A DNA stretch of 64,000 nt from Desulfitobacterium dehalogenans ATCC 51507 (GTDB lineage Bacteria > Bacillota > Desulfitobacteriia > Desulfitobacteriales > Desulfitobacteriaceae), in assembly GCF_000243155.2 (NCBI RefSeq), contig NC_018017.1, positions 1,240,001 through 1,304,000 of the forward strand, read 5' to 3'. Of the stretch, positions 37,425 to 44,108 are shown piece by piece (within the stretch, counting starts at the first letter, position 1; every line of letters begins with the position of its first letter). The position numbers and the translations under genes were made by a program. The notes beneath the pieces are model-generated. The model was given only the letters and a program-made list of their open reading frames with translations, made no database searches and had not been told where the DNA came from.

Positions 37425-38042
37425 TTAATGTTTATGGTCGTGGGGATGTTCATGAGTGTGGTCGTGGGGATGCTCATGAGTATGGTCGTGGGAATGCTCA
37501 TGAGTATGGTCGTGGGGATGTTCATGAGTATGGTCGTGGGGATGTTCATGAGTATGGTCGTGAGGTAGCCCCAGAAAATGAGCCAGGAGATGCTCCTTGT
37601 CGGGAAGGGTATCTAACCAGCCATCATTCGCATCGGCCTTTATATCGATGGACTTAATATAGGGTTTAATATCCAATAAGGGCGTACCATTATAGGCATC
37701 AATGCTGGAGATGATAATCTCATTTCCTTCGATACCTTTAAGCTCTACCACACTTAAGCCGAGGGGGTTTGGACGGCGGGGAGAGCGGCTGGCAAAGACT
37801 CCGACTTCTAGTTCAGGGGCCATAGGCGGGTTAACCTTTAAGCTTTCATCAGATACCTTGTCAAGATAAAAAAGAAGTGTGATGTAACGATAGGATAAAA
37901 GCTCACTCAATCCCTCTACATATTCAGGGTTCAGGGAAATCCAGAACTCCCCGGGAGCGTCCTTCATGGGCTGATGAGGAATCGGCAGGGAAGGTATATA
38001 GGGGGTGTGGATGGTCCCTATGGATTTCAATTCAATGCTCAT
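37425..38042 (-). CDS. trmO: TrmO-type tRNA t6A37 methyltransferase with His-rich C-terminal tail
   Basis: The body (about residues 1-155) is a TsaA/TrmO (YaeB) domain: IELKSIGTIHTPY, SRSPRRPNPLGLSVVEL and LLDIKPYIKSID. TrmO N6-methylates t6A at position 37 of some tRNAs using SAM. The last ~48 residues are six tandem HDHTHEHP-like octads, giving a potential metal-binding tail. The start is placed at the ATG at 38042, which GAGAAAGG fits best; a TTG and another ATG lie 6-9 nt upstream. The gene is coupled to cooT, whose TGA ends within this start region. Confidence 0.85.
   Translation of the reverse strand: MSIELKSIGTIHTPYIPSLPIPHQPMKDAPGEFWISLNPEYVEGLSELLSYRYITLLFYLDKVSDESLKVNPPMAPELEVGVFASRSPRRPNPLGLSVVELKGIEGNEIIISSIDAYNGTPLLDIKPYIKSIDIKADANDGWLDTLPDKEHLLAHFLGLPHDHTHEHPHDHTHEHPHDHTHEHSHDHTHEHPHDHTHEHPHDHKH
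37428..37568. repeat. 24-nt tandem repeat coding for the His-rich tail
   Basis: About 5.7 copies of a 24-nt unit (on the + strand TGGTCGTGGGGATGTTCATG plus AGTA) lie at the 3' end of trmO. Copies differ by a few synonymous bases and one Pro-to-Ser change, as expected for an array that can change length by slippage. Confidence 0.9.
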
Positions 38043-38047
38043 ACACA

Positions 38048-38236
38048 TCAACCTTTCTCAAGCACAATGCGATGATTGAGTAAATTCATATCTTTGATAC
38101 ACGCTCTTATAAATTTTTGCTTGCCATAAATATCAACGAGCTTCAATCCTTCATCATGGGGCTCGATTATATCCACTGATTCCATAAACAGAACTTCCTC
38201 GGTGCCATCCTTTAAATAAGCATTTGCCTCACACAT
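38048..38236 (-). CDS. cooT: CooT-family nickel-binding protein
   Basis: This 62-residue protein begins MCEANAYL, with the conserved Cys2 right after the start, and continues as a small beta protein (VLFMESVDIIEP, KFIRACIKDMNLLNHRIVLEKG). CooT proteins bind Ni2+ through the N-terminal Cys and assist nickel insertion into CO dehydrogenase. AAGGAGGG sits 7 nt before the ATG at 38236. It ends inside the start region of trmO, so the two are translationally coupled. Confidence 0.85.
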   Translation of the reverse strand: MCEANAYLKDGTEEVLFMESVDIIEPHDEGLKLVDIYGKQKFIRACIKDMNLLNHRIVLEKG

Positions 38237-38393
38237 TGCCAAGCCCTCCTTTCAATAAACATACCTTAAAATGTCTTGAAACCCTATCCTTTAAAGCTGT
38301 GTATCTTGATGCCAAAAGGTTGCCAAAAAGCCATGGAGATACCATTGTAACGGCAAGACCTCCATGGCCTTTATTAATCCATTCCTTTACCAT
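38229..38393 (-). CDS. Possible small gene upstream of cooT
   Basis: A 54-codon open frame starts at an ATG with GGAG 7 nt upstream and ends by overlapping the cooT start by 8 nt. The product is basic, with MVKEWINKGHGGLAVTMVSP at its N-terminus and a Lys/Arg-rich C-terminal half. It contains the stem GCCATGGAG/CTCCATGGC (38340-38368). I do not recognise the protein. The alternative is an untranslated cooT leader that happens to be open. Confidence 0.35.
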   Translation of the reverse strand: MVKEWINKGHGGLAVTMVSPWLFGNLLASRYTALKDRVSRHFKVCLLKGGLGNV

Positions 38394-38502
38394 GGTTATT
38401 CTCCATTCATTGAAAATTTCCTTCTTTATTTTTACATGTTTCGATTACAATTCGGGAAGTTTAATAGATGTATTTAAGAAGTCTTTTGGAGGTGTAATTT
38501 TT

Positions 38503-38718
38503 ATGCCAATGATTCATTTTGATGGTCCTGTACTTACTATGGATCAAAAGCGAAGCCTAATTCATGGAATATCGCAAGCGGCTTCTCAAGCAACAGGATT
38601 GCCAATGGCCTCCTTCACTGTTGTTCTTGATGAGCATGAGTACAGTAATTTTGGTATCGGGGGAGAAGTATTGGTAGAATCAAATTTTTGGAATAAGGTT
38701 AAAGAGATCAAAGACTAA
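38503..38718 (+). CDS. 4-oxalocrotonate tautomerase family protein
   Basis: This 71-residue protein begins MPMIHFDGP; after Met removal Pro1 is the catalytic base of this superfamily. TMDQKRSLIHGISQAASQATGLP is the usual helix (first 20 residues recognisable) and VVLDEHEYSNFGIGGE follows. TGGAGGTG at 38488 selects this ATG; the open frame extends upstream to 38224 without support. It is slightly longer than typical 62-residue 4-OT enzymes, like DmpI-type members. Substrate unknown. Confidence 0.85.
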   Translation: MPMIHFDGPVLTMDQKRSLIHGISQAASQATGLPMASFTVVLDEHEYSNFGIGGEVLVESNFWNKVKEIKD

Positions 38719-38746
38719 GAAGAGTTTTTTAACCTCGCACGGGCTA

Positions 38747-38780
38747 TAAAGCTAGCGGAAATCCCGCTAGCTTTATTTTG
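38747..38780 (+). terminator. Rho-independent terminator
   Basis: TAAAGCTAGCGG (38747-38758) pairs with CCGCTAGCTTTA (38764-38775) around a short loop, followed by TTTTG. Confidence 0.85.
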
Positions 38781-38850
38781 CTATTGAAAAAATCTTGCTT
38801 TTAGAGGATGATTAATAAAATGATCGAGTATTGAAAAAGTGGGTGAGATT

Positions 38851-40014
38851 ATGGAGAAGATGGAAGAAATTTTGCTTGAACGAAATTGGCGGGAATTAGA
38901 AGAGTTAGTTCTTGTAGGTAATAAAAAAGCAACCCGCAGTTTAGTGAACAGGATTTACATAAAGGATGGACTGGGGTTTTGGCGTGCAGTAGAAGCACTG
39001 GGGGTGGCCGCTGCTTTAGAGGAGAAACAGAAGAAAGATTCTTCTGTGGAGTTGGTACGTCGCTATTTTTGGTCTTTAAATGAGGAATCCGGTGGCAACG
39101 CTTGGAATGCATCCGAGGCCATCGGCAGTATCATGGCTCATAACCCCAAGGAGTGTGGCCACTTCAACTGGATGTATGCTAATCTTTTGGAAGATGAAAG
39201 CTTACAGGAAGGAGTTCTTTGGGGATTGCTTAATCTATCCATCAATGCTCCTGAAGTGGTGGATCCTTTGGTAGAGAGGGTGTATCCATTTCTCAAAGCC
39301 CAGGATGTCAGCCAAAGGGGGTTAGCGGTCTGGATTTTTACTTTGATGAAAGCCTATCCCTTAGCCGAGGAACGATGGGAGATTGGGGAAGAATTACACA
39401 AGGTGCTTGTTCAGGATAAAGAGGTGGCTGAAATCTACCTGGAGGGAAACTATTACCATTTTTCAATCTCTGAGTTATTAGGAAAAGAGATTCTTACCTT
39501 CCATGCCAGAGAATATGAACAAGAAGACTTTACCTGGAATATCAGTGTGGCTAGCTCTCAGAAAGGCCTTTGTTGGGTAGGTTTAGGAACTCCGGAAAAA
39601 GAAGAAGCGGAAATAAGGTCCTGGGCACAGAAACGTGCACCTAAAGCATTGATTATTCCCCGAGCCTTGCCTAATCAAAAAATTATGGAGCAATTGGAAG
39701 AGTATTTTTCGGGTGACCGGCAAGAATTTGCTCTTCCCTTAGACCCTAGAGGAACTGATTTTCAACTTAAAGTATGGGAAGAGCTGCGCAGAATACCCTA
39801 TGGAGAAACCTGCAGTTATGGTGAGATTGCTCAGAATGTTGGCAACCCTAAAGGACCACGGGCCGTAGGCTTGGCAAATAATAAGAATCCCATGGCCATC
39901 ATTACGCCTTGTCATCGGGTGGTGGGCAAAAAGGGAGATTTGGTGGGTTATGCCAGTGGCCTTGATTATAAGGTGCGACTTCTAAACTGGGAAGCAGCCC
40001 ATCGCCACAAATAG
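38851..40014 (+). CDS. HEAT-like (DVU0298-type) domain fused to O6-alkylguanine-DNA alkyltransferase
   Basis: The C-terminal ~165 residues of this 387-residue protein are an Ogt/MGMT alkyltransferase. It has the DNA-binding RIPYGETCSYGEIA, RAVGLANNKNP and the acceptor cysteine in PCHRVV (Cys354). It repairs alkylated guanine by transferring the group to itself. The N-terminal ~220 residues are helical, HEAT-like, and contain NAWNASEAIGSIMAHNP, as I recall from the DVU0298 family. That is not part of ordinary MGMT, which is ~160-180 residues. GGTGAG upstream supports the ATG at 38851. Role of the added domain unknown. Confidence 0.85.
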   Translation: MEKMEEILLERNWRELEELVLVGNKKATRSLVNRIYIKDGLGFWRAVEALGVAAALEEKQKKDSSVELVRRYFWSLNEESGGNAWNASEAIGSIMAHNPKECGHFNWMYANLLEDESLQEGVLWGLLNLSINAPEVVDPLVERVYPFLKAQDVSQRGLAVWIFTLMKAYPLAEERWEIGEELHKVLVQDKEVAEIYLEGNYYHFSISELLGKEILTFHAREYEQEDFTWNISVASSQKGLCWVGLGTPEKEEAEIRSWAQKRAPKALIIPRALPNQKIMEQLEEYFSGDRQEFALPLDPRGTDFQLKVWEELRRIPYGETCSYGEIAQNVGNPKGPRAVGLANNKNPMAIITPCHRVVGKKGDLVGYASGLDYKVRLLNWEAAHRHK

Positions 40015-40060
40015 AGTACTATAGGGGGGCAGCCCCAAAAAGAATATTGGAGGTAATGAA

Positions 40061-40441
40061 TTGAGCGAGAAGAAAATGTTTCAAGGTTTAGCCCATATTG
40101 GGATCAAGTCGATGAATATGGATCAGGCCGCAGCCTTTTATTCTGAGGTGCTTGGCTTTGAACTCCTTGAGCGGATTAAACCAGGGGATGTAGAGCTTAT
40201 TTTCATGAAATGCGGGGAAACTGTTGTTGAACTGATTGAAATTAATGACCAAAAGAAATTTGAAGATGGAGTGGTTAATCACCTGGCTCTACGAGTAGAG
40301 GATATATTTCAGGCAGTGGCTTGGTTGAAGGAACACCATGTGGAATGTATTAACGCAGAACCTCGTGAGATGGAGGGAGGACGCTATAATTTTTTCTTTA
40401 GAGGCCCCTCTGGAGAGAAACTGGAGCTATTTCAGGAATAA
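40061..40441 (+). CDS. VOC-family (glyoxalase I-like) protein
   Basis: This 126-residue vicinal-oxygen-chelate protein has LAHIGIKSMNMDQAAAFYSEVLGFEL at the start (first part typical), a central VNHLALRVEDI and an ending FFRGPSGEKLELFQE. Metal ligands would be His in LAHIGI, Glu in VVELIE, His in VNHLAL and Glu in KLELFQ. The TTG start at 40061 is supported by GGAGG 7 nt upstream. It may be a lactoylglutathione-lyase-type or other VOC enzyme; substrate is not decided by sequence. Confidence 0.85.
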   Translation: MSEKKMFQGLAHIGIKSMNMDQAAAFYSEVLGFELLERIKPGDVELIFMKCGETVVELIEINDQKKFEDGVVNHLALRVEDIFQAVAWLKEHHVECINAEPREMEGGRYNFFFRGPSGEKLELFQE

Positions 40442-40479
40442 TCAAAAGGTCGACTAAGGAAATAGGAGGCAATACCAAG

Positions 40480-41448
40480 TTGAATCGCGGTAGGGAAGAA
40501 AAACTAAATTTTAATTGGCAAAATGGAGATAAACGTTATTACACTTTAAATCAACATTTGCGCGATGTTTTCGGAGATAAGGTGTTTAAAGTATCCCTTG
40601 ATGCGGGGTTTACATGTCCCAATCGGGATGGACGAGTAGGGCGAGGAGGCTGTATTTATTGCAGTGCGAGAGGTTCAGGAGACTTTGCCGGTCAGGCAGA
40701 GAAATCTATTCATGAGCAATTCTGTGAAATTAAGCAAGTCATGAGCCGAAAATGGTCCGGAGCCAAATATCTAGCCTATTTCCAAGCTTATACCAATACC
40801 TATGCTCCCCTGAAGCGTTTGCAGGAAGTCTATGAGCAAGCCTTGGCGGAGGAGGGAGTGGTAGGCCTGTCCATTGCCACTCGTCCGGATTGTCTACCGG
40901 CCGAGGTGCTGGACTATCTAGAAGAGCTCAATCAACGAACGTATCTCTGGGTGGAGTTAGGCCTGCAAAGCATTCATGACCGGACCATGGAATGGGTGGG
41001 GAGAGGACACACTTTTGAGGATTTTCTTCAAGGCTTAGATAAGCTCCGCCAAAGAAAGATAAGAGTCTGTGCTCATTTGATTTATGGGCTGCCGGGGGAA
41101 ACCCTTGAGGATATGCTTAGCTCAGCTCAAACCTTAGCCAAACTCGATGTGCAGGGACTTAAACTGCATCTTTTGCATGTGTTAAGGGGGACACCCCTGG
41201 CTAAAATTTATGAGGAGAACCCTTTTCCTTTGCTTTCACAGGATGAGTATGTCCATCTAATTTGCGATACTCTGGAAAGATTGCCCGCTCAGATGGTCAT
41301 TCACCGCTTGACCGGGGATGCTCCCCGAAAGGATTTGATAGCACCCCTTTGGAGTCTTAAAAAATGGGAAATTCTTAATGCTATCGACCAGGAACTGGAG
41401 AGTAGGGGAACATGGCAAGGGAAAAAGAGAGATAATAAAAACGGCTAA
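40480..41448 (+). CDS. TIGR01212-family radical SAM protein (YtqA/YhcC-like)
   Basis: This 322-residue protein has a radical SAM cluster with the elongated spacing C46-x11-C58-x2-C61 (FTCPNRDG...GCIYCS), which marks the TIGR01212/YhcC group related to Elp3. The TIM-barrel segments VGLSIATRPDCLP, WVELGLQSIHD and HLIYGLPGET follow. The function of the family is not firmly established; tRNA or cofactor modification is discussed. The TTG at 40480 follows GGAGG by 10 nt. Confidence 0.9.
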   Translation: MNRGREEKLNFNWQNGDKRYYTLNQHLRDVFGDKVFKVSLDAGFTCPNRDGRVGRGGCIYCSARGSGDFAGQAEKSIHEQFCEIKQVMSRKWSGAKYLAYFQAYTNTYAPLKRLQEVYEQALAEEGVVGLSIATRPDCLPAEVLDYLEELNQRTYLWVELGLQSIHDRTMEWVGRGHTFEDFLQGLDKLRQRKIRVCAHLIYGLPGETLEDMLSSAQTLAKLDVQGLKLHLLHVLRGTPLAKIYEENPFPLLSQDEYVHLICDTLERLPAQMVIHRLTGDAPRKDLIAPLWSLKKWEILNAIDQELESRGTWQGKKRDNKNG

Positions 41449-41522
41449 CACCATTTCAATAATAAAGAGGAGCTAGCCGTAAATATAGTTTAGGGAGAAA
41501 CTTTTGACTTTGGATGAGTGTA

Positions 41523-41714
41523 TTAACCTTTCTCGAATGATCTGGAATGACTCGCTACGCATTGATAGTACCGGTTCAGATTGGACGCATTTTTATTCTG
41601 TTGAGGAGGAGTTTTAAGGGTAGGAGCTAAGGAAAGATAGCGTTTAAGGCTGTTGGTGTGAGTCTGGAGGATGGCCTGATAGACTGGGTCAGAGGTTAGT
41701 TTTTGTGATTTCAT
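41523..41714 (-). CDS. Small protein of unknown function downstream of the aminomutase
   Basis: This 63-codon gene has an excellent ribosome binding site (GGGAGGAA, 5 nt before the ATG), so it is likely translated. The product is basic and hydrophilic (MKSQKLTSDPVYQAILQTHT at the N-terminus), with no membrane span, Cys pair or recognised motif. It lies 69 nt downstream of the glutamate 2,3-aminomutase gene on the same strand and may share its riboswitch-controlled transcript. Confidence 0.6.
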   Translation of the reverse strand: MKSQKLTSDPVYQAILQTHTNSLKRYLSLAPTLKTPPQQNKNASNLNRYYQCVASHSRSFEKG

Positions 41715-41783
41715 ACCGATTCCTCCCTATATAATTTATTGGGGTTTATCATTCACTCAGAGTGAAACGACCTCATAAGATAG

Positions 41784-43025
41784 TTAATGATTAGGATAAT
41801 GCACAACCTTACCTTCCCAGGTTCTTATTACCGCTTCATCATCGTTAAGGGAAATAAGGTACTGTGGTAGGATGGGGGTTTTGCCACCGCCTCCCGGGGC
41901 ATTAATAATATAAGTTGGAATGGCCAAACCGGAGGTGTAGCCGCGTAAGTTTTCCATTATCTTTAACCCGTCTTGAATACGGGGAATAAAGTGGCTCGTG
42001 CCCTTAACATTTTTGGCATGGAAGATGTAGTAGGGACGAACGCGAATTTTCAGTAGCTCTTGGTTAAGGCGCTTCATAATCTCCGGTCGGTCATTGATTC
42101 CTTTGAGAAGAACTGCTTGGTTACCCAAGATAACTCCCGCTTTAATCAAGCGATCGGCAGCTTTCTTGGTCTCCTCGGTCACCTCTTTGGGATGATTGAA
42201 TTGAGTATTGATATAAAGGGGTGGGTATTTTTCAAGAACAGCACAGAGCTCATCAGTAATGCGCATGGGCAGAGTGACAGGGACCCGGGTGCCAATGCGT
42301 TTGATTTCCACATGTTTAATTTCGTGCAATTCTCCTAATAGCCAATCCAGCATTTGATCACTGAGGAGGAGTGCATCGCCACCGGTGACCAGCACGTCCC
42401 GGATCTCTGGATTGGAGCGTACATAATCTAAAGCCGCCTCCAGATTAGCACGGGTTTCATGGAGGTCAATTTCCCCGATATTCCGCCGGCGTTGGCAGTG
42501 CCTGCAATACATAGCACACAGATTGGTTACATTAATTATGAGACGATCTGGGTAACGACGAGTGATACTCGGAGCAGGGGATGTATACTCTTCTCCCATA
42601 GGATCGACTTCCCCGGAATCATCGAGGATCTCTTCCATAGAGGGGAGACTTTGTAGACGGATGGGATCCCGAGGATCATCTTTATCGATAAGGCTTAAAT
42701 AATAGGGTGAAACTGCCCAGCGATAGATTTTACCCACCTCGTCGATTTCATGTCTTTGCTTCGGGGTCAGGGGAAGCAGGGTACTCAAGTTCTCAGCATC
42801 CTGAATACGGTTCTTAAGCTGCCACTTCCAATCCTGCCAATGCTCCAGGCCGGCATCTAACTGATCCAGTATAAAGTCTCGGTTTTCATTATATTCTTCG
42901 CTTAAAGCGAGACCGCAGGGAATCGTTTCCTTGCACTTGTTGTAAGATTGAGCCTTTTGTTTTAATTCCAAAGCCCTTGCTTGTGAAGCCTGTCTTGGGT
43001 TAGGGGGGAGAAATTCTACTGCCAT
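41784..43025 (-). CDS. eam: Glutamate 2,3-aminomutase (radical SAM, PLP)
   Basis: The 413-residue enzyme belongs to the KamA family, with the radical SAM cluster CAMYCRHC (Cys170, 174, 177) and the PLP region. In lysine 2,3-aminomutase two Asp (293 and 330 in C. subterminale) bind the lysine side chain. The aligned residues here are Lys338 (FHAKNVKG) and Asn375 (IINAPGGGGKTP), at the same 37-residue spacing. Lys/Asn is the pair known for glutamate 2,3-aminomutase, which makes beta-glutamate, a compatible solute. GGAGGG precedes the ATG. A c-di-AMP riboswitch controls it. Many automatic annotations would call it lysine 2,3-aminomutase. Confidence 0.85.
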   Translation of the reverse strand: MAVEFLPPNPRQASQARALELKQKAQSYNKCKETIPCGLALSEEYNENRDFILDQLDAGLEHWQDWKWQLKNRIQDAENLSTLLPLTPKQRHEIDEVGKIYRWAVSPYYLSLIDKDDPRDPIRLQSLPSMEEILDDSGEVDPMGEEYTSPAPSITRRYPDRLIINVTNLCAMYCRHCQRRRNIGEIDLHETRANLEAALDYVRSNPEIRDVLVTGGDALLLSDQMLDWLLGELHEIKHVEIKRIGTRVPVTLPMRITDELCAVLEKYPPLYINTQFNHPKEVTEETKKAADRLIKAGVILGNQAVLLKGINDRPEIMKRLNQELLKIRVRPYYIFHAKNVKGTSHFIPRIQDGLKIMENLRGYTSGLAIPTYIINAPGGGGKTPILPQYLISLNDDEAVIRTWEGKVVHYPNH

Positions 43026-43075
43026 AATGATTGCCCTCCTCTATTTGCGAATATAAAAGAATAAGTCCTTAGAAC

Positions 43076-43099
43076 AAAAAAGAACCGTCACGGTTCCCA
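43076..43099 (-). terminator. Riboswitch expression-platform terminator
   Basis: On the - strand GGGAACCG-TGA-CGGTTC is followed by TTTTTTG. It lies between the riboswitch aptamer and the aminomutase start codon. Confidence 0.88.
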
Positions 43100-43256
43100 A
43101 GAAAAGCTTACTACATAAGCAGGTGTTTACGCCCATATGTGTCTCAATGCTTACGAGGTTAGCTGACGGGTTCGAGCTGAAACATGCTCTACGTTTGAAA
43201 CGATTCACCCCTAAATTGGTTCCCCCGTTTTCCTCTTGGGAAATTAAGCCCATATA
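43100..43256 (-). promoter_or_regulatory. Cyclic di-AMP riboswitch (ydaO/yuaA type)
   Basis: On the - strand the leader shows the ydaO signature in order: GGCTTAATTTCCC (P1 side, near 43250), GGGGGAACCAATTT, GGGGTGAATC (43202-43211), GCTCGAACCC, and GTCAGCTAACCTCGTAAGC (43149-43167). GCTTA near 43245 and TAAGC at 43149-43153 can close P1. A terminator follows. ydaO-class aptamers bind c-di-AMP and usually turn genes off when it is high. The transcript begins at a promoter around 43279-43307. A - strand open frame of 88 codons over this region is not a gene. Confidence 0.93.
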
Positions 43257-43278
43257 AAGTTGCATAACTAACAACTTA

Positions 43279-43307
43279 ATAGTATCATGTGGGTTGGTAG
43301 TAGTCAA
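43279..43307 (-). promoter_or_regulatory. Sigma-A promoter of the riboswitch-eam transcript
   Basis: On the - strand TTGACT (43302-43307) and TACTAT (43279-43284) are 17 nt apart. The predicted start, near 43271, is just upstream of the aptamer. Confidence 0.65.
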
Positions 43308-43435
43308 TTGTATTTTTTGTACACAATTTTTGCACCATATGTTTATGTTATCTAGAGTTAATTTGTAAGGAATTATAGTTTATTATTTCATGTAGTTAAA
43401 AAAATTATTATAAATAGATCAAGGAGAGGAACCCG

Positions 43436-44041
43436 ATGGAATATAATGCACGTTATCAAGAAATTGCGATAGATATTGCTCATTCTATCGTTATGGGAGA
43501 GTACCGCGAAGGGGAAAAAATACATGGACGCTCGACTTTAGCGGGTCGTTATAATGTATCTCCGGAGACCATCCGGCGCTCTATTGCTATCCTCCAAACC
43601 ATGGGTGTAGTCATGGTAAGTCAAGGGGTAGGGATTACGGTGATCTCCAAAAGCATGGCGGAAAAGTTTATGAGAGGTTTTGATCAGAAAGCAGAGATTC
43701 AGGTCTATTTTGATGAGTTGAAGAAATTAATGGAGCAGAGGCGTGAGATTGATCAAAAAATTGACGCACATCTCACAAAAATTGTAAACTATACGGATCG
43801 CTTGGCAAGCCGCTGGATGGATGTAGCCGAAATTGAAATCGCCAAAGGTTCCGGTGCCAAAGGGAAAACCTTAAGCGATTTAAAATTGAGGGAAAAAACC
43901 GGTTTGACGGTCGTGGCTGTAGTTAGAGAGGGTATTGAACAATTTTCTCCAGGGGCTGAGTTTGTTCTGGACGATGGAGATATCCTGCTGGTGGTAGGAT
44001 CTGAACAAGGTAAAGAAAAACTTCAGGAAATCCTTCGCTAG
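43436..44041 (+). CDS. GntR-HTH/RCK_C transcription regulator (BusR-like)
   Basis: This 201-residue protein has an N-terminal GntR winged helix (residues 1-72; STLAGRYNVSPETIRRSIAIL), a coiled-coil stretch rich in Glu/Arg/Lys (about 85-120) and a C-terminal RCK_C/TrkA-C domain (about 125-200; GKTLSDLKLREKTGLTVVAV). BusR of Lactococcus and Streptococcus has this architecture, binds c-di-AMP in RCK_C and represses osmolyte uptake. Here the gene is divergent from a c-di-AMP-riboswitch-controlled osmolyte gene. c-di-AMP sensing is inferred from architecture and place; K+ channel regulation is the alternative. Confidence 0.85.
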   Translation: MEYNARYQEIAIDIAHSIVMGEYREGEKIHGRSTLAGRYNVSPETIRRSIAILQTMGVVMVSQGVGITVISKSMAEKFMRGFDQKAEIQVYFDELKKLMEQRREIDQKIDAHLTKIVNYTDRLASRWMDVAEIEIAKGSGAKGKTLSDLKLREKTGLTVVAVVREGIEQFSPGAEFVLDDGDILLVVGSEQGKEKLQEILR

Positions 44042-44108
44042 AATACAGGAAGTGACCGTCCATCTGTCGAAACACTCTATGAATTCTAGAGGACATGAGG
44101 GATGATAG

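Noticed and set aside
37428-37568. Tandem repeats as a possible CRISPR array
   Set aside because: The 24-nt units are contiguous with no spacers and are in frame with trmO.
37332-37657. + strand open frames rich in Met/Val/Gly across the His-tail repeat
   Set aside because: They are mirror images of the 24-nt repeat coding for HDHTHEHP in trmO.
41784-43025. Lysine 2,3-aminomutase
   Set aside because: Both lysine-binding Asp residues are replaced by Lys338 and Asn375.
43041-43307. 88-codon - strand open frame upstream of eam
   Set aside because: It coincides with the c-di-AMP riboswitch, its promoter and its terminator.
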